Shown: positions 16,205 to 24,431 of the stretch, piece by piece
Position numbering within the stretch: the stretch's first letter is position 1
Layout of the letters: every line of letters begins with the position of its first letter
Source: an uncultured Bacilli bacterium
GTDB taxonomy: Bacteria > Bacillota_I > Bacilli_A > RF39 > UBA660
Reading direction: 5' to 3'
Length of the DNA: 41,822 nt
Assembly: GCA_947628235.1 (NCBI GenBank)
Contig: CANQZC010000012.1
Coordinates: forward strand, 1 to 41,822
Made by a program: the position numbers and the translations under genes
Notes under the pieces: generated by a model
Database searches by the model: none
Told to the model about the DNA's origin: nothing
What the model saw: the letters and a program-made list of their open reading frames with translations, nothing else

Positions 16205-17371
16205 CTAACGAAAGAAATTCATATAGCATAAGAAAACCACTAAAATGGTAGTCATAATTACCCCATTTATTTGGTCAGAAGCAGTACTCTTATATTTTAC
16301 TCCTACGGCCTTCGCTACTAAATATCCTCCAAATAATCCACCTAAATGAGCAAAAATATTGATACCACTAATCATAAATCCAAGTACTAAGTTAATGACA
16401 ATTAGTGGAATAATCTGTGATTTCATCACCGTACCTAAATAGATTCGATAATGATATCCAAAGTATAAAAGCGCTCCTAAGAGTCCAAAAATGGCTCCAC
16501 TCGCACCGACACTAACTACCCCATCGCCTTGGAATAACATCGACATCAATCCACCGATGATACCACTTCCTAGATAGATGATTAAATATTTGGCTTTTCC
16601 AAAGAAACTTTCTAGTTGTGGTCCAATAATATATAAGGCATACATATTAAAGAGTAAATGGAGGATACCAGCGTGTAAAAACATACTAGTTACCAAACGA
16701 TAAAGTTCACTAAAGTTTCCCATCGTTGTAAAGTTGACAAGTCCTCCAAATTCATAGAGAATAACCGCATTTCCTTGAAAGAATGGATTTCCACAGAATA
16801 ATGTCGCCACAAAAAGAATAAGGCATCCAATAATCAAAGCATAAGTTACGATTGGTCTTTTCTTACGGAAAACATCTTCTGCCTTTTCGGCATCCTCTTG
16901 ATTCTTTTGATTGATTTCTTCTGTCAACTTCATAAAAAGTTCTAATCCCTTTTCCGTTACCTTATCAATCTTTGTAATATTTGGAAAAGTCTCCGTTACA
17001 AAGTCATACTGTTTAATATCTTGAATATCTTTTATCTCAATACAATCAATATGGTCAACTTCCATCTCAGATAAATGAACATTCTCTCCTAAGTTAATAA
17101 AAATACTTAAGGCATTCATTTTAAAAGAAAGCGTCTTTCTCTTAATTCGTTTCATAATTTGTTGTGTTCGATAGATATCGAAATCAAATTGTTCATCATT
17201 ATGGATGTAGTTGGTAACGATTCTTACAATTTGGTAGTCTTGATCTGTATTTTCTAGCCATATTTCATCTTTCGCACCGTGTAAAATAATAGGATTATAT
17301 CCTTGTTCTGTAATGAAATAATGGATTAACTTCATAACAATTTCATCATTTTTATTTAAGGTTATATTCAA
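16205..17371 (-). CDS. Rhomboid family intramembrane serine protease
   Basis: A 388-aa rhomboid, similar in layout to B. subtilis YqgP/GluP. A cytosolic N-terminal domain of about 170 residues is followed by six or seven transmembrane segments. The catalytic serine is in VGASGAIFG and the catalytic histidine in IFAHLGGLFGG. The HLLFNMYAL motif of TM2 (FLHAGILHLLFNM) is also present. These cut other membrane proteins inside the bilayer. The start is a TTG at 17371, preceded by GGTGGTGA at suitable spacing. The first ATG, 12 codons further on, has no comparable site. Own promoter at 17389-17417. Confidence 0.92.
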   Translation of the reverse strand: MNITLNKNDEIVMKLIHYFITEQGYNPIILHGAKDEIWLENTDQDYQIVRIVTNYIHNDEQFDFDIYRTQQIMKRIKRKTLSFKMNALSIFINLGENVHLSEMEVDHIDCIEIKDIQDIKQYDFVTETFPNITKIDKVTEKGLELFMKLTEEINQKNQEDAEKAEDVFRKKRPIVTYALIIGCLILFVATLFCGNPFFQGNAVILYEFGGLVNFTTMGNFSELYRLVTSMFLHAGILHLLFNMYALYIIGPQLESFFGKAKYLIIYLGSGIIGGLMSMLFQGDGVVSVGASGAIFGLLGALLYFGYHYRIYLGTVMKSQIIPLIVINLVLGFMISGINIFAHLGGLFGGYLVAKAVGVKYKSTASDQINGVIMTTILVVFLCYMNFFR

Positions 17372-17388
17372 ATTTCGTCACCACCTAT

Positions 17389-17417
17389 ATTGTAATATAT
17401 TTTTCTATATTAGTAAA
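17389..17417 (-). promoter_or_regulatory. Promoter of the rhomboid gene
   Basis: TTTACT (17412-17417), 17 bases, TACAAT (17389-17394), placed in the gap between the rluD stop and the rhomboid start. Confidence 0.6.
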
Positions 17418-17418
17418 G

Positions 17419-18318
17419 TTATTCCTCTTCAAACATCTTTTGAATTCGAAGGAAACATTCCGGAAGTTCACTATCAAATTCCATGTATTTTAAAGTCGTT
17501 GGATGAATAAATCCCAATGTCTTCGCATGAAGGCATTGTCCACTATCATCGATTAATTTTTTTCTTCCATAGACAGGGTCATTGACGATAGGATATCCAA
17601 TATAATCCATATGTACTCTAATCTGATGTGTCCTTCCTGTCTCTAAAACACATTCAATGAGAGTAGCTTCCCGATATCTTTTTAATACTCGAAAATGTGT
17701 AATAGCGTCTTTACTATTGACATCCGTAACCGCCATTTTTTTACGATCTTTTAAGTCTCTTCCGATAGGAGCATCAATGGTTCCTGTATCATGAGGAATT
17801 ACTCCCCATACCAAAGCCCAATACTTTCTAGTAGAAGTTTTCTTCGCTAACTGTTCTGCGAGGGCTGCATGAGCCTTATCATTCTTCGCAATCATCAGTA
17901 ATCCTGTCGTATAGGCATCGATTCGATGAACGATACCAGGACGGAATTCTCCATTGATAGTACTTAGATTTTTAGCATGATAAAGAAGTCCATTTACAAG
18001 CGTCCCATGATTATTTCCAATCGCTGGATGAACGACCATTCCATTCGGTTTATTGACAACAATTACATCATCATCCTCATAGACAATATCTAAATCCATC
18101 TTTTCTGGTTCAGCGCTCATTGCCTCTTCTTCCATCTCTTCTATCGTGACAAGATCTCCTGCCCCTAAAACATAACTTGACTTTACTTCTTTGCCATTTA
18201 CGAGAATGTACTTTTCTTTTAACATTTTAGAAACTTTCGTACGACTGATGGTAAGTCTCTCCGCTAAATAAGCATCGATTCTAATATCCGTATTTTCTGT
18301 TATTTGGATTTCTTCCAT
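17419..18318 (-). CDS. rluD: Large-subunit pseudouridine synthase, RluD family
   Basis: Converts uridine to pseudouridine in 23S rRNA, in the loop of helix 69 for RluD itself. At 299 aa it has an N-terminal S4 RNA-binding domain (about residues 10-70, SRTKVSKMLKEKYILVNG) and the RluA-type catalytic domain. The catalytic Asp is in HRIDAYTTGLL, where the usual HRLDxxTSG reads with small substitutions. ETGRTHQIRVH is the second conserved motif. It overlaps the end of lspA by 19 bases, the lspA-rluD order typical of Bacillota. Substrate position is by homology only; the B. subtilis equivalent is YlyB. Confidence 0.93.
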   Translation of the reverse strand: MEEIQITENTDIRIDAYLAERLTISRTKVSKMLKEKYILVNGKEVKSSYVLGAGDLVTIEEMEEEAMSAEPEKMDLDIVYEDDDVIVVNKPNGMVVHPAIGNNHGTLVNGLLYHAKNLSTINGEFRPGIVHRIDAYTTGLLMIAKNDKAHAALAEQLAKKTSTRKYWALVWGVIPHDTGTIDAPIGRDLKDRKKMAVTDVNSKDAITHFRVLKRYREATLIECVLETGRTHQIRVHMDYIGYPIVNDPVYGRKKLIDDSGQCLHAKTLGFIHPTTLKYMEFDSELPECFLRIQKMFEEE

Positions 18319-18770
18319 GGATATTCCTCCTTCATACTTAAGAAAAGAAGTCCTAAAATCGAAAGAACAATTCCAATATCCGCTAAATTAAAGACAGGAA
18401 AATAATAACCGAAGAGAATAAACGATAAATAATCAACGACATATCCTAAAAAAAGACGGTCTATTAAATTCCCAACGATACCTCCTAGTAATAAGGGATA
18501 AAGAAGTCCTTCTATTTTTGAAATAGTTTCTTCTTTCTTTAAAAAATATAGTATAAATAGAAGAGCCAAAACACTAATGAGTATTAAAAACCATACATTT
18601 CCGTTTAAAATACTCCAAGCTCCTCCTTCATTATGAACATTTGTGATAGAAAAAAAATGAGGAATTATCTGTTGCTCACTCTGATAAGGAATCTGGATGG
18701 TGATGACTCTTTTAATAAGTTGATCAATGAGAACAAATAAAATGCTAAATACATAGATTTTCTTTTTCAT
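18300..18770 (-). CDS. lspA: Prolipoprotein signal peptidase
   Basis: LspA is the membrane aspartyl peptidase that removes lipoprotein signal peptides. At 156 aa it has four transmembrane segments. The catalytic aspartates lie in GNLIDRL and in FPVFNLADIGI, and the family motif VHNEGGAWS is present. It overlaps rluD, so the pair is co-translated. An extended -10 (TGATATAAT) lies 16-24 bases upstream and GAGGTGA precedes the ATG. Confidence 0.96.
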   Translation of the reverse strand: MKKKIYVFSILFVLIDQLIKRVITIQIPYQSEQQIIPHFFSITNVHNEGGAWSILNGNVWFLILISVLALLFILYFLKKEETISKIEGLLYPLLLGGIVGNLIDRLFLGYVVDYLSFILFGYYFPVFNLADIGIVLSILGLLFLSMKEEYPWKKSK

Positions 18771-18785
18771 TCAATCACCTCATTT

Positions 18786-18794
18786 ATTATATCA
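18786..18794 (-). promoter_or_regulatory. Extended -10 of lspA-rluD
   Basis: TGATATAAT on the minus strand just downstream of the preceding terminators. The -35 is poor, and the 5' UTR would be only about 8-10 bases. Confidence 0.65.
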
Positions 18795-18796
18795 TA

Positions 18797-18862
18797 AAAA
18801 GAAAAGGAAAGGTTCCCTTTTCCAAAAAAAGACTATTGGCAAAAGACCTTGTCAATAGTCTA
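18797..18862 (-). terminator. Tandem terminators after the sepF-like gene
   Basis: The first hairpin pairs AGACTATTG with CAATAGTCT (9 bp) around a 14-base loop and ends in seven T. A second follows at once (GGAAAAGG, GAA, CCTTTCC, then TTTTCTTTTT). Together they insulate lspA from the upstream gene. Confidence 0.85.
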
Positions 18863-18866
18863 ATTT

Positions 18867-19310
18867 TTAACATCCTTGACGATATTTATCTAAAGAATAT
18901 ACCTTAACTTGTTTATGTTCTTCCATCTTGTTTTCGATAACTCCTCTTTCCCCACAAACAAGGATTCCAGTTCCTACTCTATCAAAGTGTGTTCCTTGTC
19001 TCATGAGACTGACTGCTAAATTTTTTACAAATGCTTGTTGTTCTGAATCCTTTAATAAATGGTAATCCGCAAGAACGATTTGTCCTGCTCCTACTAGGCC
19101 AGCAATAAAGAAAGCATCTGAAACAGTAAGAACAGTAATCATACGAATAGGACTTTGTTTCTTTTCTGTTACCTCTTTTGGTTCCTCTTTAGAAAAGAAT
19201 CTTTGAAGATGACATTTAATTTTTCCTAATGTACTAGGAATTTCCGTTGTATTTTCAAAGTTTGGTTTTTGCGTTACTTTCTTACCAAATGAATTTCTTG
19301 CTAGTTTCAT
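18867..19310 (-). CDS. sepF: SepF-like cell division protein
   Basis: A 147-aa protein. Its C-terminal about 80 residues fit the SepF fold by position: SDAFFIAGLVGAGQIVL, then a helix with QQAFVKNLAVSLM, then FDRVGTGILVCGERGVI. These correspond to EIAD-L--RRAVVVNL, IVDFLSG and IGSDIFLCTPDNV of B. subtilis SepF. SepF bundles FtsZ filaments and tethers them to the membrane. The basic N-terminus (MKLARNSFGKKVTQK) could be the membrane-binding helix, though it is not clearly amphipathic. Neighbourhood supports the call: lspA and rluD follow, as in the Bacillota division cluster. The ribosome binding site is part of a run of seven G. Similarity is moderate, so the call is probable rather than certain. 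Confidence 0.62.
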   Translation of the reverse strand: MKLARNSFGKKVTQKPNFENTTEIPSTLGKIKCHLQRFFSKEEPKEVTEKKQSPIRMITVLTVSDAFFIAGLVGAGQIVLADYHLLKDSEQQAFVKNLAVSLMRQGTHFDRVGTGILVCGERGVIENKMEEHKQVKVYSLDKYRQGC

Positions 19311-19316
19311 ACATTT

Positions 19317-19323
19317 CCCCCCC
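19317..19323 (-). promoter_or_regulatory. Seven-G ribosome binding tract of the sepF-like gene
   Basis: AAGGGGGGGAAATGT precedes the ATG at 19310. A G7 run is exceptional in this AT-rich sequence. Slippage would change spacing between the Shine-Dalgarno sequence and the start codon. Confidence 0.6.
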
Positions 19324-19336
19324 TTTACAGCGGCTT

Positions 19337-19365
19337 ATTGTATCACAAAATGAAAAAAAATGCAA
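19337..19365 (-). promoter_or_regulatory. Promoter of the sepF-like gene
   Basis: TTGCAT (19360-19365), 17 bases, TACAAT (19337-19342) with TGA just before it. The -35 overlaps the T-tail of the preceding terminator. Confidence 0.68.
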
Positions 19366-19387
19366 AAAGACCCAAATGGGTCTTTTC
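19362..19387 (-). terminator. Terminator of the 50-aa membrane gene
   Basis: AAAAGACCC/GGGTCTTTT perfect 9-bp stem with an ATTT loop followed by T-rich sequence. It starts directly at the stop codon of the small gene. Confidence 0.88.
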
Positions 19388-19539
19388 TACATCATTTCGT
19401 CTAGTTTTTTATCTGCCATTTTTAAAGCATCATTCATGAGTTCTTCTGCCTTTTTCATGACAGGCTTACTATACTTTTGGTACGCTAAAACTCCTACCAT
19501 ACCTAACGCAACAAGGAGCATATCTCTTCCCATTTGCAT
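19387..19539 (-). CDS. 50-aa membrane protein, unknown
   Basis: A small gene encoding 50 aa. A hydrophobic segment (MLLVALGMVGVLAYQ, residues 7-21) is followed by an amphipathic Lys/Glu/Met-rich tail (VMKKAEELMNDALKMADKK), similar in style to YtxH-type proteins. AGAGGTGAT lies ahead of the ATG and a strong terminator follows the stop, which supports a real gene. It follows recD2 after a 50-base gap containing a 9-bp inverted repeat. Function unknown. Confidence 0.72.
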   Translation of the reverse strand: MQMGRDMLLVALGMVGVLAYQKYSKPVMKKAEELMNDALKMADKKLDEMM

Positions 19540-19565
19540 TCTATCACCTCTCACTAGACTAAATC

Positions 19566-19587
19566 GTATATAAGATACCTTATATAC
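19566..19587. repeat. 9-bp perfect inverted repeat between recD2 and the small gene
   Basis: GTATATAAG and CTTATATAC flank a 4-base centre, three bases after the recD2 stop. No T-run follows in either direction, so it is not a classical terminator. It may be an operator or an mRNA processing or stability hairpin. Confidence 0.65.
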
Positions 19588-19589
19588 AT

Positions 19590-21824
19590 CTATAGTGTTT
19601 CCGAATTTAGTTTTTCTATACCACTATCTATTAACTTTTGTAAGAGATCGGTTTTTCGAATATTTTCTTGTTCATTAGAAACACTAAAAGTAAAGGCATC
19701 TTCTTCACCTAGAAGAATCAATTTCTTTTTAGCTCTCGTAATTCCTGTATAGATTAGTTTTCGATATAACATCCTTTGATAACTATGGCAGAGTGGTAGA
19801 ATGACAACTTCAAATTCACTTCCTTGAGATTTATGAATACTAATAATAAAAGCGTGTTTGATATTTCCAAAATCTTTGGGGGTATAAGTTACTAAATTGC
19901 CATCAAAGTCTATCGTAATTTCGTTTTTTCCACTCTTGGTTGTAGTTCCCTTGCGAATCGAAGTAATCATTCCAATATCGCCATTAAAAACATTATCATC
20001 AGGCATATTCACTAATTGTAATACTTTATCTTGTTCCCGAAAAACGACATCTCCTACTTTCAATTCATTTTTGGTAGAACTTTTCGGATTAAAAACACCT
20101 TGTAATACTTTATTTAAGTTATCAATCCCATTCATTCCAGCATACATAGGCGCCATAACCTGTATTTTTCGATAATCGTATCCATGTTCTAAAACCTGTT
20201 TACAAATCGTCATTAAAGAACTTGGAATAGCAGAAGAAGAACAAGGTAAAAAGGTATAATCATCGCGTGTCGTTAGAAAATCCCCTAATTGATTTTCCCG
20301 AATCTCACGCGCTAATTCCGGAATATAACTATCTTCTTTTTGACGATATAATAAATCTAGTTCTACCACAGGAATCAAACCACTATCAATAAAGTCCTTT
20401 AATAGCATACCAGGTCCAACACTAGGAAGTTGATTGGAATCCCCTACTAAAACAACTTGAATATCTTCCGTTAATCCACGAAGAAGACTATCCATCAAAG
20501 AGATATCTATCATACTTACTTCATCAATGATAATAAACTTACTAAAATCAGGATTATATTCATTGACAGCAAATAAATTTGTCTCTTTATTCCACTTTAA
20601 AAAGCGATGAATGGTACTAGCCGGAAAGGCCGTTGATTCACTCATTCTTTTACTCGCTCTTCCGGTAGGCGCTAATAAAGAGATATATTTTGGTAAATCT
20701 TTCTCCTCAATATGATTTAATTCTTGATATAACTCTACAATCGCTTTAATAATAGTTGTTTTTCCTGTTCCTGGTCCCCCCGTAACAATGACTAAATTAT
20801 TCGTTAAGGATTTCTCAATTGCTTCTTTTTGTTTCTCATTATAAGAAATTCCCATATCTTGCTCTAACAATTTAAACTGTTGTTCCAATTTGGCATACTT
20901 TTTAATAGGTCTACTTACTAATTGACGAATTCTTTGAACGATATAGTACTGAGCATCATAAATCTCTTCTAAGTAGTACTTCTCTTGTTCTATTTGAACT
21001 TTCATTTCTCCAGATAATTCACAGAGTAGTTCTTCTACTAATTTACTATCTACATCAAATCCTAAATAACTAGATACATTCTCTGTAATTTCTCCTAAAT
21101 GAAGATAGGTGTCTCCATTTTTAAAAGTTAATTCCTTCATCACATAAAAAATACAAGCTTTAATTCGTAAATCATTATCTACTGTCAACTCTTTTTTACG
21201 GACAATCGTGTCTACTTTCAGAAAAGAAATTTCTTCAATATCATCCATAATTCTATAAATATTATGCTCTAAAATAGACATCGTATTCGCTTTATAAGTA
21301 TTATAGATAAGTAAAGCATCGCGCATAGCAAAGCCAAGTTCTGTCAAGTAGACAATCATTTTATGACTTTCTTCATACTTTGTTAAAGTAAGATAAATAT
21401 TATCTGCTTTTTTGACTGTCATCTTAGGTACCAATAGCAGATTACTCTTATCTTCTAAAATTTTATCTAACGCATCTTCTCCTAAGACATCTACAATCGA
21501 AGCCGCTAATTTCTCTCCTACTCCTTTAAAAAGATCACTAGATAAAAATTCGACAATCCCATCCTTATCTTGTGGTTTTACTCGTTCATAATTTTCTACT
21601 TTAAATTGAAATCCATATTTGGGATGATAGTTCTCTTCCCCAAAAAAATAATAATTCTCTTGTTCATTTAACTCATGAAAATAACCTGTAAAAGTAATTG
21701 TCTTATTCACATAATCTTTCATCGATTCTATATCTGTATCTTTTACTCTCATGAGTCCAATTACATATCCATTTTCCGATTCAAATATACTCTGTTTGTA
21801 TGTTCCCATAATAAAGTTTTCCAT
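19590..21824 (-). CDS. recD2: RecD2-type ATP-dependent DNA helicase
   Basis: RecD2 is a 5'-3' superfamily 1B helicase that acts without RecBC, affecting replication-fork progress and repair. At 744 aa it is near the usual length. The N-terminal OB and helix-hairpin-helix part (about 1-310, with LFKGVGEKLAASIVDVLG and KMTVKKADNIYL) is followed by Walker A TGGPGTGKTT (about 347-356), Walker B IIDEVSMID and QLPSVGPG. The C-terminal motif is HKSQGSEFE then YTGITRAKK. An extended -10 (TGTTATAAT, 21840-21848) drives it, divergent from the plus-strand gene. No recB, recC or addAB lies nearby. Confidence 0.95.
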   Translation of the reverse strand: MENFIMGTYKQSIFESENGYVIGLMRVKDTDIESMKDYVNKTITFTGYFHELNEQENYYFFGEENYHPKYGFQFKVENYERVKPQDKDGIVEFLSSDLFKGVGEKLAASIVDVLGEDALDKILEDKSNLLLVPKMTVKKADNIYLTLTKYEESHKMIVYLTELGFAMRDALLIYNTYKANTMSILEHNIYRIMDDIEEISFLKVDTIVRKKELTVDNDLRIKACIFYVMKELTFKNGDTYLHLGEITENVSSYLGFDVDSKLVEELLCELSGEMKVQIEQEKYYLEEIYDAQYYIVQRIRQLVSRPIKKYAKLEQQFKLLEQDMGISYNEKQKEAIEKSLTNNLVIVTGGPGTGKTTIIKAIVELYQELNHIEEKDLPKYISLLAPTGRASKRMSESTAFPASTIHRFLKWNKETNLFAVNEYNPDFSKFIIIDEVSMIDISLMDSLLRGLTEDIQVVLVGDSNQLPSVGPGMLLKDFIDSGLIPVVELDLLYRQKEDSYIPELAREIRENQLGDFLTTRDDYTFLPCSSSAIPSSLMTICKQVLEHGYDYRKIQVMAPMYAGMNGIDNLNKVLQGVFNPKSSTKNELKVGDVVFREQDKVLQLVNMPDDNVFNGDIGMITSIRKGTTTKSGKNEITIDFDGNLVTYTPKDFGNIKHAFIISIHKSQGSEFEVVILPLCHSYQRMLYRKLIYTGITRAKKKLILLGEEDAFTFSVSNEQENIRKTDLLQKLIDSGIEKLNSETL

Positions 21825-21839
21825 AGAATCACCAAATCC

Positions 21840-21848
21840 ATTATAACA
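21840..21848 (-). promoter_or_regulatory. Extended -10 of recD2
   Basis: TGTTATAAT on the minus strand, 16 bases ahead of the start codon; no clear -35. Confidence 0.65.
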
Positions 21849-21886
21849 TAAATCAACCTCTCTTTATAGATTATCCCTTTCATTTT

Positions 21887-21895
21887 TGATATAAT
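21887..21895 (+). promoter_or_regulatory. Extended -10 of the 308-aa plus-strand gene
   Basis: TGATATAAT on the plus strand, 15 bases upstream of the ATG, followed by GGTGAG as ribosome binding site. It is back to back with the recD2 promoter. Confidence 0.7.
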
Positions 21896-21910
21896 AAATT
21901 TGGTGAGAAT

Positions 21911-22837
21911 ATGCAGAAATGGTTTTTCGAATTTACGAAAGAAGACACACAACTACTCCTTGCAGCCATGAAAGAAAAATATCAACTATCCAAGGAAGAA
22001 TATTTAAATTTAATTGACATTCTATTTTACTATTTTGTCGTAAATGGGCCTTTACACACTTTCGAAAATATTACTTTTATATGTAATGAAATTATAAAAA
22101 ATAGAGAATTGATTGAAAAAAATCAAAATAGTAGATGTGTTCAAACTTGTCTTCTTCATTTTATGGAAGAAGCTAGGAAAGAAGATCCTGAATTTAGAAA
22201 ATTAGAACAATTTTTAGAGGAAGGAATTCTATTTCACAGTTTTAATGGAGCCTTCAAAGATACCATCCAAGAAAAAGGGTTAATCCTGCAAGAGAAGCCT
22301 TGGGATTTAGAAGAAATTGAAAGAATCCGGGCGATTTTCCAGAAATATCAGAATCGAAATATTTTTGGATACTATCAAGGAAGAAAAGAGACACCTATCT
22401 TTTTTGCTAGAAATTTAGTTTCTTCTCCTTATTATGGATTATCTTCCCCTACTTTCTTTCGGAAATTTATAGAAAATCAACCGAAGTATTTTAATGTTTT
22501 CTTAAATCGAGACTATGATAAAGCCGTAGAATCCATGCAAGAATTAACACAACCTCTAAGTGAGGAAGAAAGAAAAGAGGTATTTCAATTCTTTCAAAAG
22601 TATTGGGAATATTTCTCTGCGGAAGAGTATCCTTGGATTGCTGTTTCTACTTTTGATAAACTAGGATTAAAACCAGAAAAAAGAGAGTATGAGGGAACCA
22701 AAGAAGAAGTCTTACTAAAAAGACTATTAGATACTGGAAATATTATGGTTCATGAAAATATTCCAAGAGAAAATCTAGAACTATTTAGTTATGAGACATT
22801 TACTTTTTTACCCTCTACAAAACAAAAAAATATATAG
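21911..22837 (+). CDS. Unknown 308-aa protein, possibly ADP-ribosyltransferase-like
   Basis: A plus-strand gene between recD2 and spo0A that I do not recognise. It is soluble, charged and without a signal peptide. The first about 100 residues are helical. The middle has EGILFHSFNGAF (His109), EKGLI, and about 40 residues later TPIFFARNLVSSPYYGL (Tyr174-175). A histidine in a hydrophobic strand, an E/K-GL turn and then an F-strand with a tyrosine-bearing helix recall the H-Y part of KptA/PARP-type ADP-ribosyltransferase folds. This is inference from spacing only and could be wrong. It has its own promoter, GGTGAG site and terminator, so the gene itself is well supported. Confidence 0.78.
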   Translation: MQKWFFEFTKEDTQLLLAAMKEKYQLSKEEYLNLIDILFYYFVVNGPLHTFENITFICNEIIKNRELIEKNQNSRCVQTCLLHFMEEARKEDPEFRKLEQFLEEGILFHSFNGAFKDTIQEKGLILQEKPWDLEEIERIRAIFQKYQNRNIFGYYQGRKETPIFFARNLVSSPYYGLSSPTFFRKFIENQPKYFNVFLNRDYDKAVESMQELTQPLSEEERKEVFQFFQKYWEYFSAEEYPWIAVSTFDKLGLKPEKREYEGTKEEVLLKRLLDTGNIMVHENIPRENLELFSYETFTFLPSTKQKNI

Positions 22838-22857
22838 AAAATTTCTATATATTTTTT
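22824..22857. terminator. Bidirectional AT-rich terminator
   Basis: A long AT-rich palindrome, AAAATATATAGAAA mirrored by TTTCTATATATTTT. It contains the stop codon of the plus-strand gene (22835-22837), and T-runs follow on both strands. It also serves spo0A arriving from the other side. Confidence 0.75.
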
Positions 22858-23620
22858 AATGGACTTTATGATAATCTAATCTTAATTTATCCGCAATCGT
22901 AACGATAAACTCAGAATTGGTTGGCTTTGCTTTATCGATATCGACACTATGTCCAAAAATTTCTTCCATTAAGTCCCAATTTCCTCGATTCCAACTAACT
23001 TCGATCGCATGACGAATAGCTCTTTCAACACGAGATACCGTAGTATCAAACTTAGTTGCTAACTCCGGATAAAGTTCTTTCGTAATTCCTCCAATAGTTT
23101 CTGGTCGTTCATAAATAATACCAATTCCTTCTCGAATATATTGATATCCTTTAATATGCGAAGGAATTCCTAGTTCATGAAGAATTTTCGTAATCGATAC
23201 TTGTAGATTATTATAGGTTAAATCAATACTTTTATTCGCATAGTTTCGTTTGGATAATTCAAGTATCTTCTTCTCTAAATCCGATAGATCAAAAGGCTTT
23301 AAAACATAGTAATTTACTCCATATTCAGAGACTTCTCGGATTACTTCCATGGCATTGTAACTAGTCGCTACAATCACATTTTTTTCAATCCCTCTGTTTT
23401 TCATTTCTTCTAGAACATATAAACCGTCTTTGACAGGCATAATTAAATCTAAAATGAGACAATCAAAATGGTCTTTTTCTTTTTCTATGAGTTGGATTCC
23501 TTCTTCCCCATTATAAGCCTCATAGACTACTTCTATCTCCTCATTCTCTTTAAAATACTCCTTTACTGCCTCTATTAATTGAATATTATCATCTATCATA
23601 CATAATTTTATCTTTTTCAT
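22856..23620 (-). CDS. spo0A: Sporulation master regulator Spo0A
   Basis: A 254-aa response regulator and transcription factor. The receiver domain (residues 1-125) has acidic pocket D10/D11, phospho-acceptor D58 in LILDLIMP, and the conserved lysine in VLKPFD. The effector domain carries the Spo0A DNA-recognition signature [18 protein letters not shown] near residues 196-213. This identifies Spo0A rather than a generic response regulator and implies at least a vestigial sporulation pathway. No other sporulation genes are in the window. A perfect TGTCGAA box lies 63 bases upstream of the start. GGGAGG precedes the ATG. Confidence 0.97.
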   Translation of the reverse strand: MKKIKLCMIDDNIQLIEAVKEYFKENEEIEVVYEAYNGEEGIQLIEKEKDHFDCLILDLIMPVKDGLYVLEEMKNRGIEKNVIVATSYNAMEVIREVSEYGVNYYVLKPFDLSDLEKKILELSKRNYANKSIDLTYNNLQVSITKILHELGIPSHIKGYQYIREGIGIIYERPETIGGITKELYPELATKFDTTVSRVERAIRHAIEVSWNRGNWDLMEEIFGHSVDIDKAKPTNSEFIVTIADKLRLDYHKVH

Positions 23621-23682
23621 ATTTTCCTCCCTATGATACTACTTTATTCTACACCTACCTAACTACACTATTTAGCGTATTA

Positions 23683-23689
23683 TGTCGAA
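23683..23689 (+). promoter_or_regulatory. Candidate 0A box upstream of spo0A
   Basis: TGTCGAA matches the core Spo0A-binding site. It lies between tpiA and spo0A, 63-69 bases from the spo0A start. Autoregulation of spo0A is known in B. subtilis, so this is a natural place for it. Confidence 0.6.
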
Positions 23690-23702
23690 CCAATAAAAAA
23701 AG

Positions 23703-24431
23703 TTATTGGGTTACAACAACTTCTATAATCTTATGAAACTCTTCTGGTTTCGTACTAGCTCCTCCCACTAAATATCCATCTACATTTGGTATTTTATTGA
23801 GAGTTTCAATATTTTTACTATTTACGCTTCCACCATATAAAACTTTAACAGAAACGCCACATAGTTCTTTCAGAATATCTTTAATAAAGGCTATCGTATC
23901 TTCGATTTCTTGATTAGAAGGTACTCTGCCTGTTCCTATAGCCCATACGGGTTCATAGGCAATCATCATCTTGGAAACCACTTTCGCAGGCATTCCTTGA
24001 AGAGCGCTCTTTAATTGTCTTTTTAAAACTTTATAAGTCTTTAAAGAATCTCTTTCCTCTAAGGTTTCTCCAATACATAAGATAACTTTTAAATTATGAC
24101 TCAATGCCATCTTTACTTTGGTTTCTACTACTTCATCTGTTTCTCCATAGTAACTTCTTCTTTCACTATGTCCAACAATCGCATAATCTACTTTTAAACT
24201 TTTCGCTTGACTAGCAGCAATCTCTCCTGTATAAGCACCTTCTTCAGTAGAGGCAATATTTTGAATTCCTACAGAGAAGTTCTTACCAATAAAGTATGGT
24301 AAATAAAGTGCACTTGGACAAAAACAAACCTCTTTTCCATACGCATATTTTTCTATCCCTTTTAAATATTTATTAATCTCCGGAGCCGTTAAATTCATCT
24401 TCATGTTTCCAACAACTAATCTATTTGCCAT
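23703..24431 (-). CDS. tpiA: Triosephosphate isomerase
   Basis: Interconverts dihydroxyacetone phosphate and glyceraldehyde 3-phosphate. At 242 aa the TIM barrel is complete: GNMKMN with the catalytic lysine at about residue 11, GHSERR with the electrophilic histidine, the catalytic glutamate in AYEPVWAIGTG, and the phosphate loops YGGSVN and GYLVGGAS. It overlaps the upstream glycosyltransferase gene by 11 bases, so it closes a pgk-flippase-glycosyltransferase-tpiA operon. A weak hairpin (CCAATAA/TTATTGG, 23690-23709) at its stop may act as a terminator. Confidence 0.97.
   Translation of the reverse strand: MANRLVVGNMKMNLTAPEINKYLKGIEKYAYGKEVCFCPSALYLPYFIGKNFSVGIQNIASTEEGAYTGEIAASQAKSLKVDYAIVGHSERRSYYGETDEVVETKVKMALSHNLKVILCIGETLEERDSLKTYKVLKRQLKSALQGMPAKVVSKMMIAYEPVWAIGTGRVPSNQEIEDTIAFIKDILKELCGVSVKVLYGGSVNSKNIETLNKIPNVDGYLVGGASTKPEEFHKIIEVVVTQ

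Noticed and set aside
23690..23709. Strong terminator after tpiA
   Set aside because: The CCAATAA/TTATTGG hairpin has its T-run in the loop rather than after the stem, so it is weak evidence and is only mentioned with tpiA.
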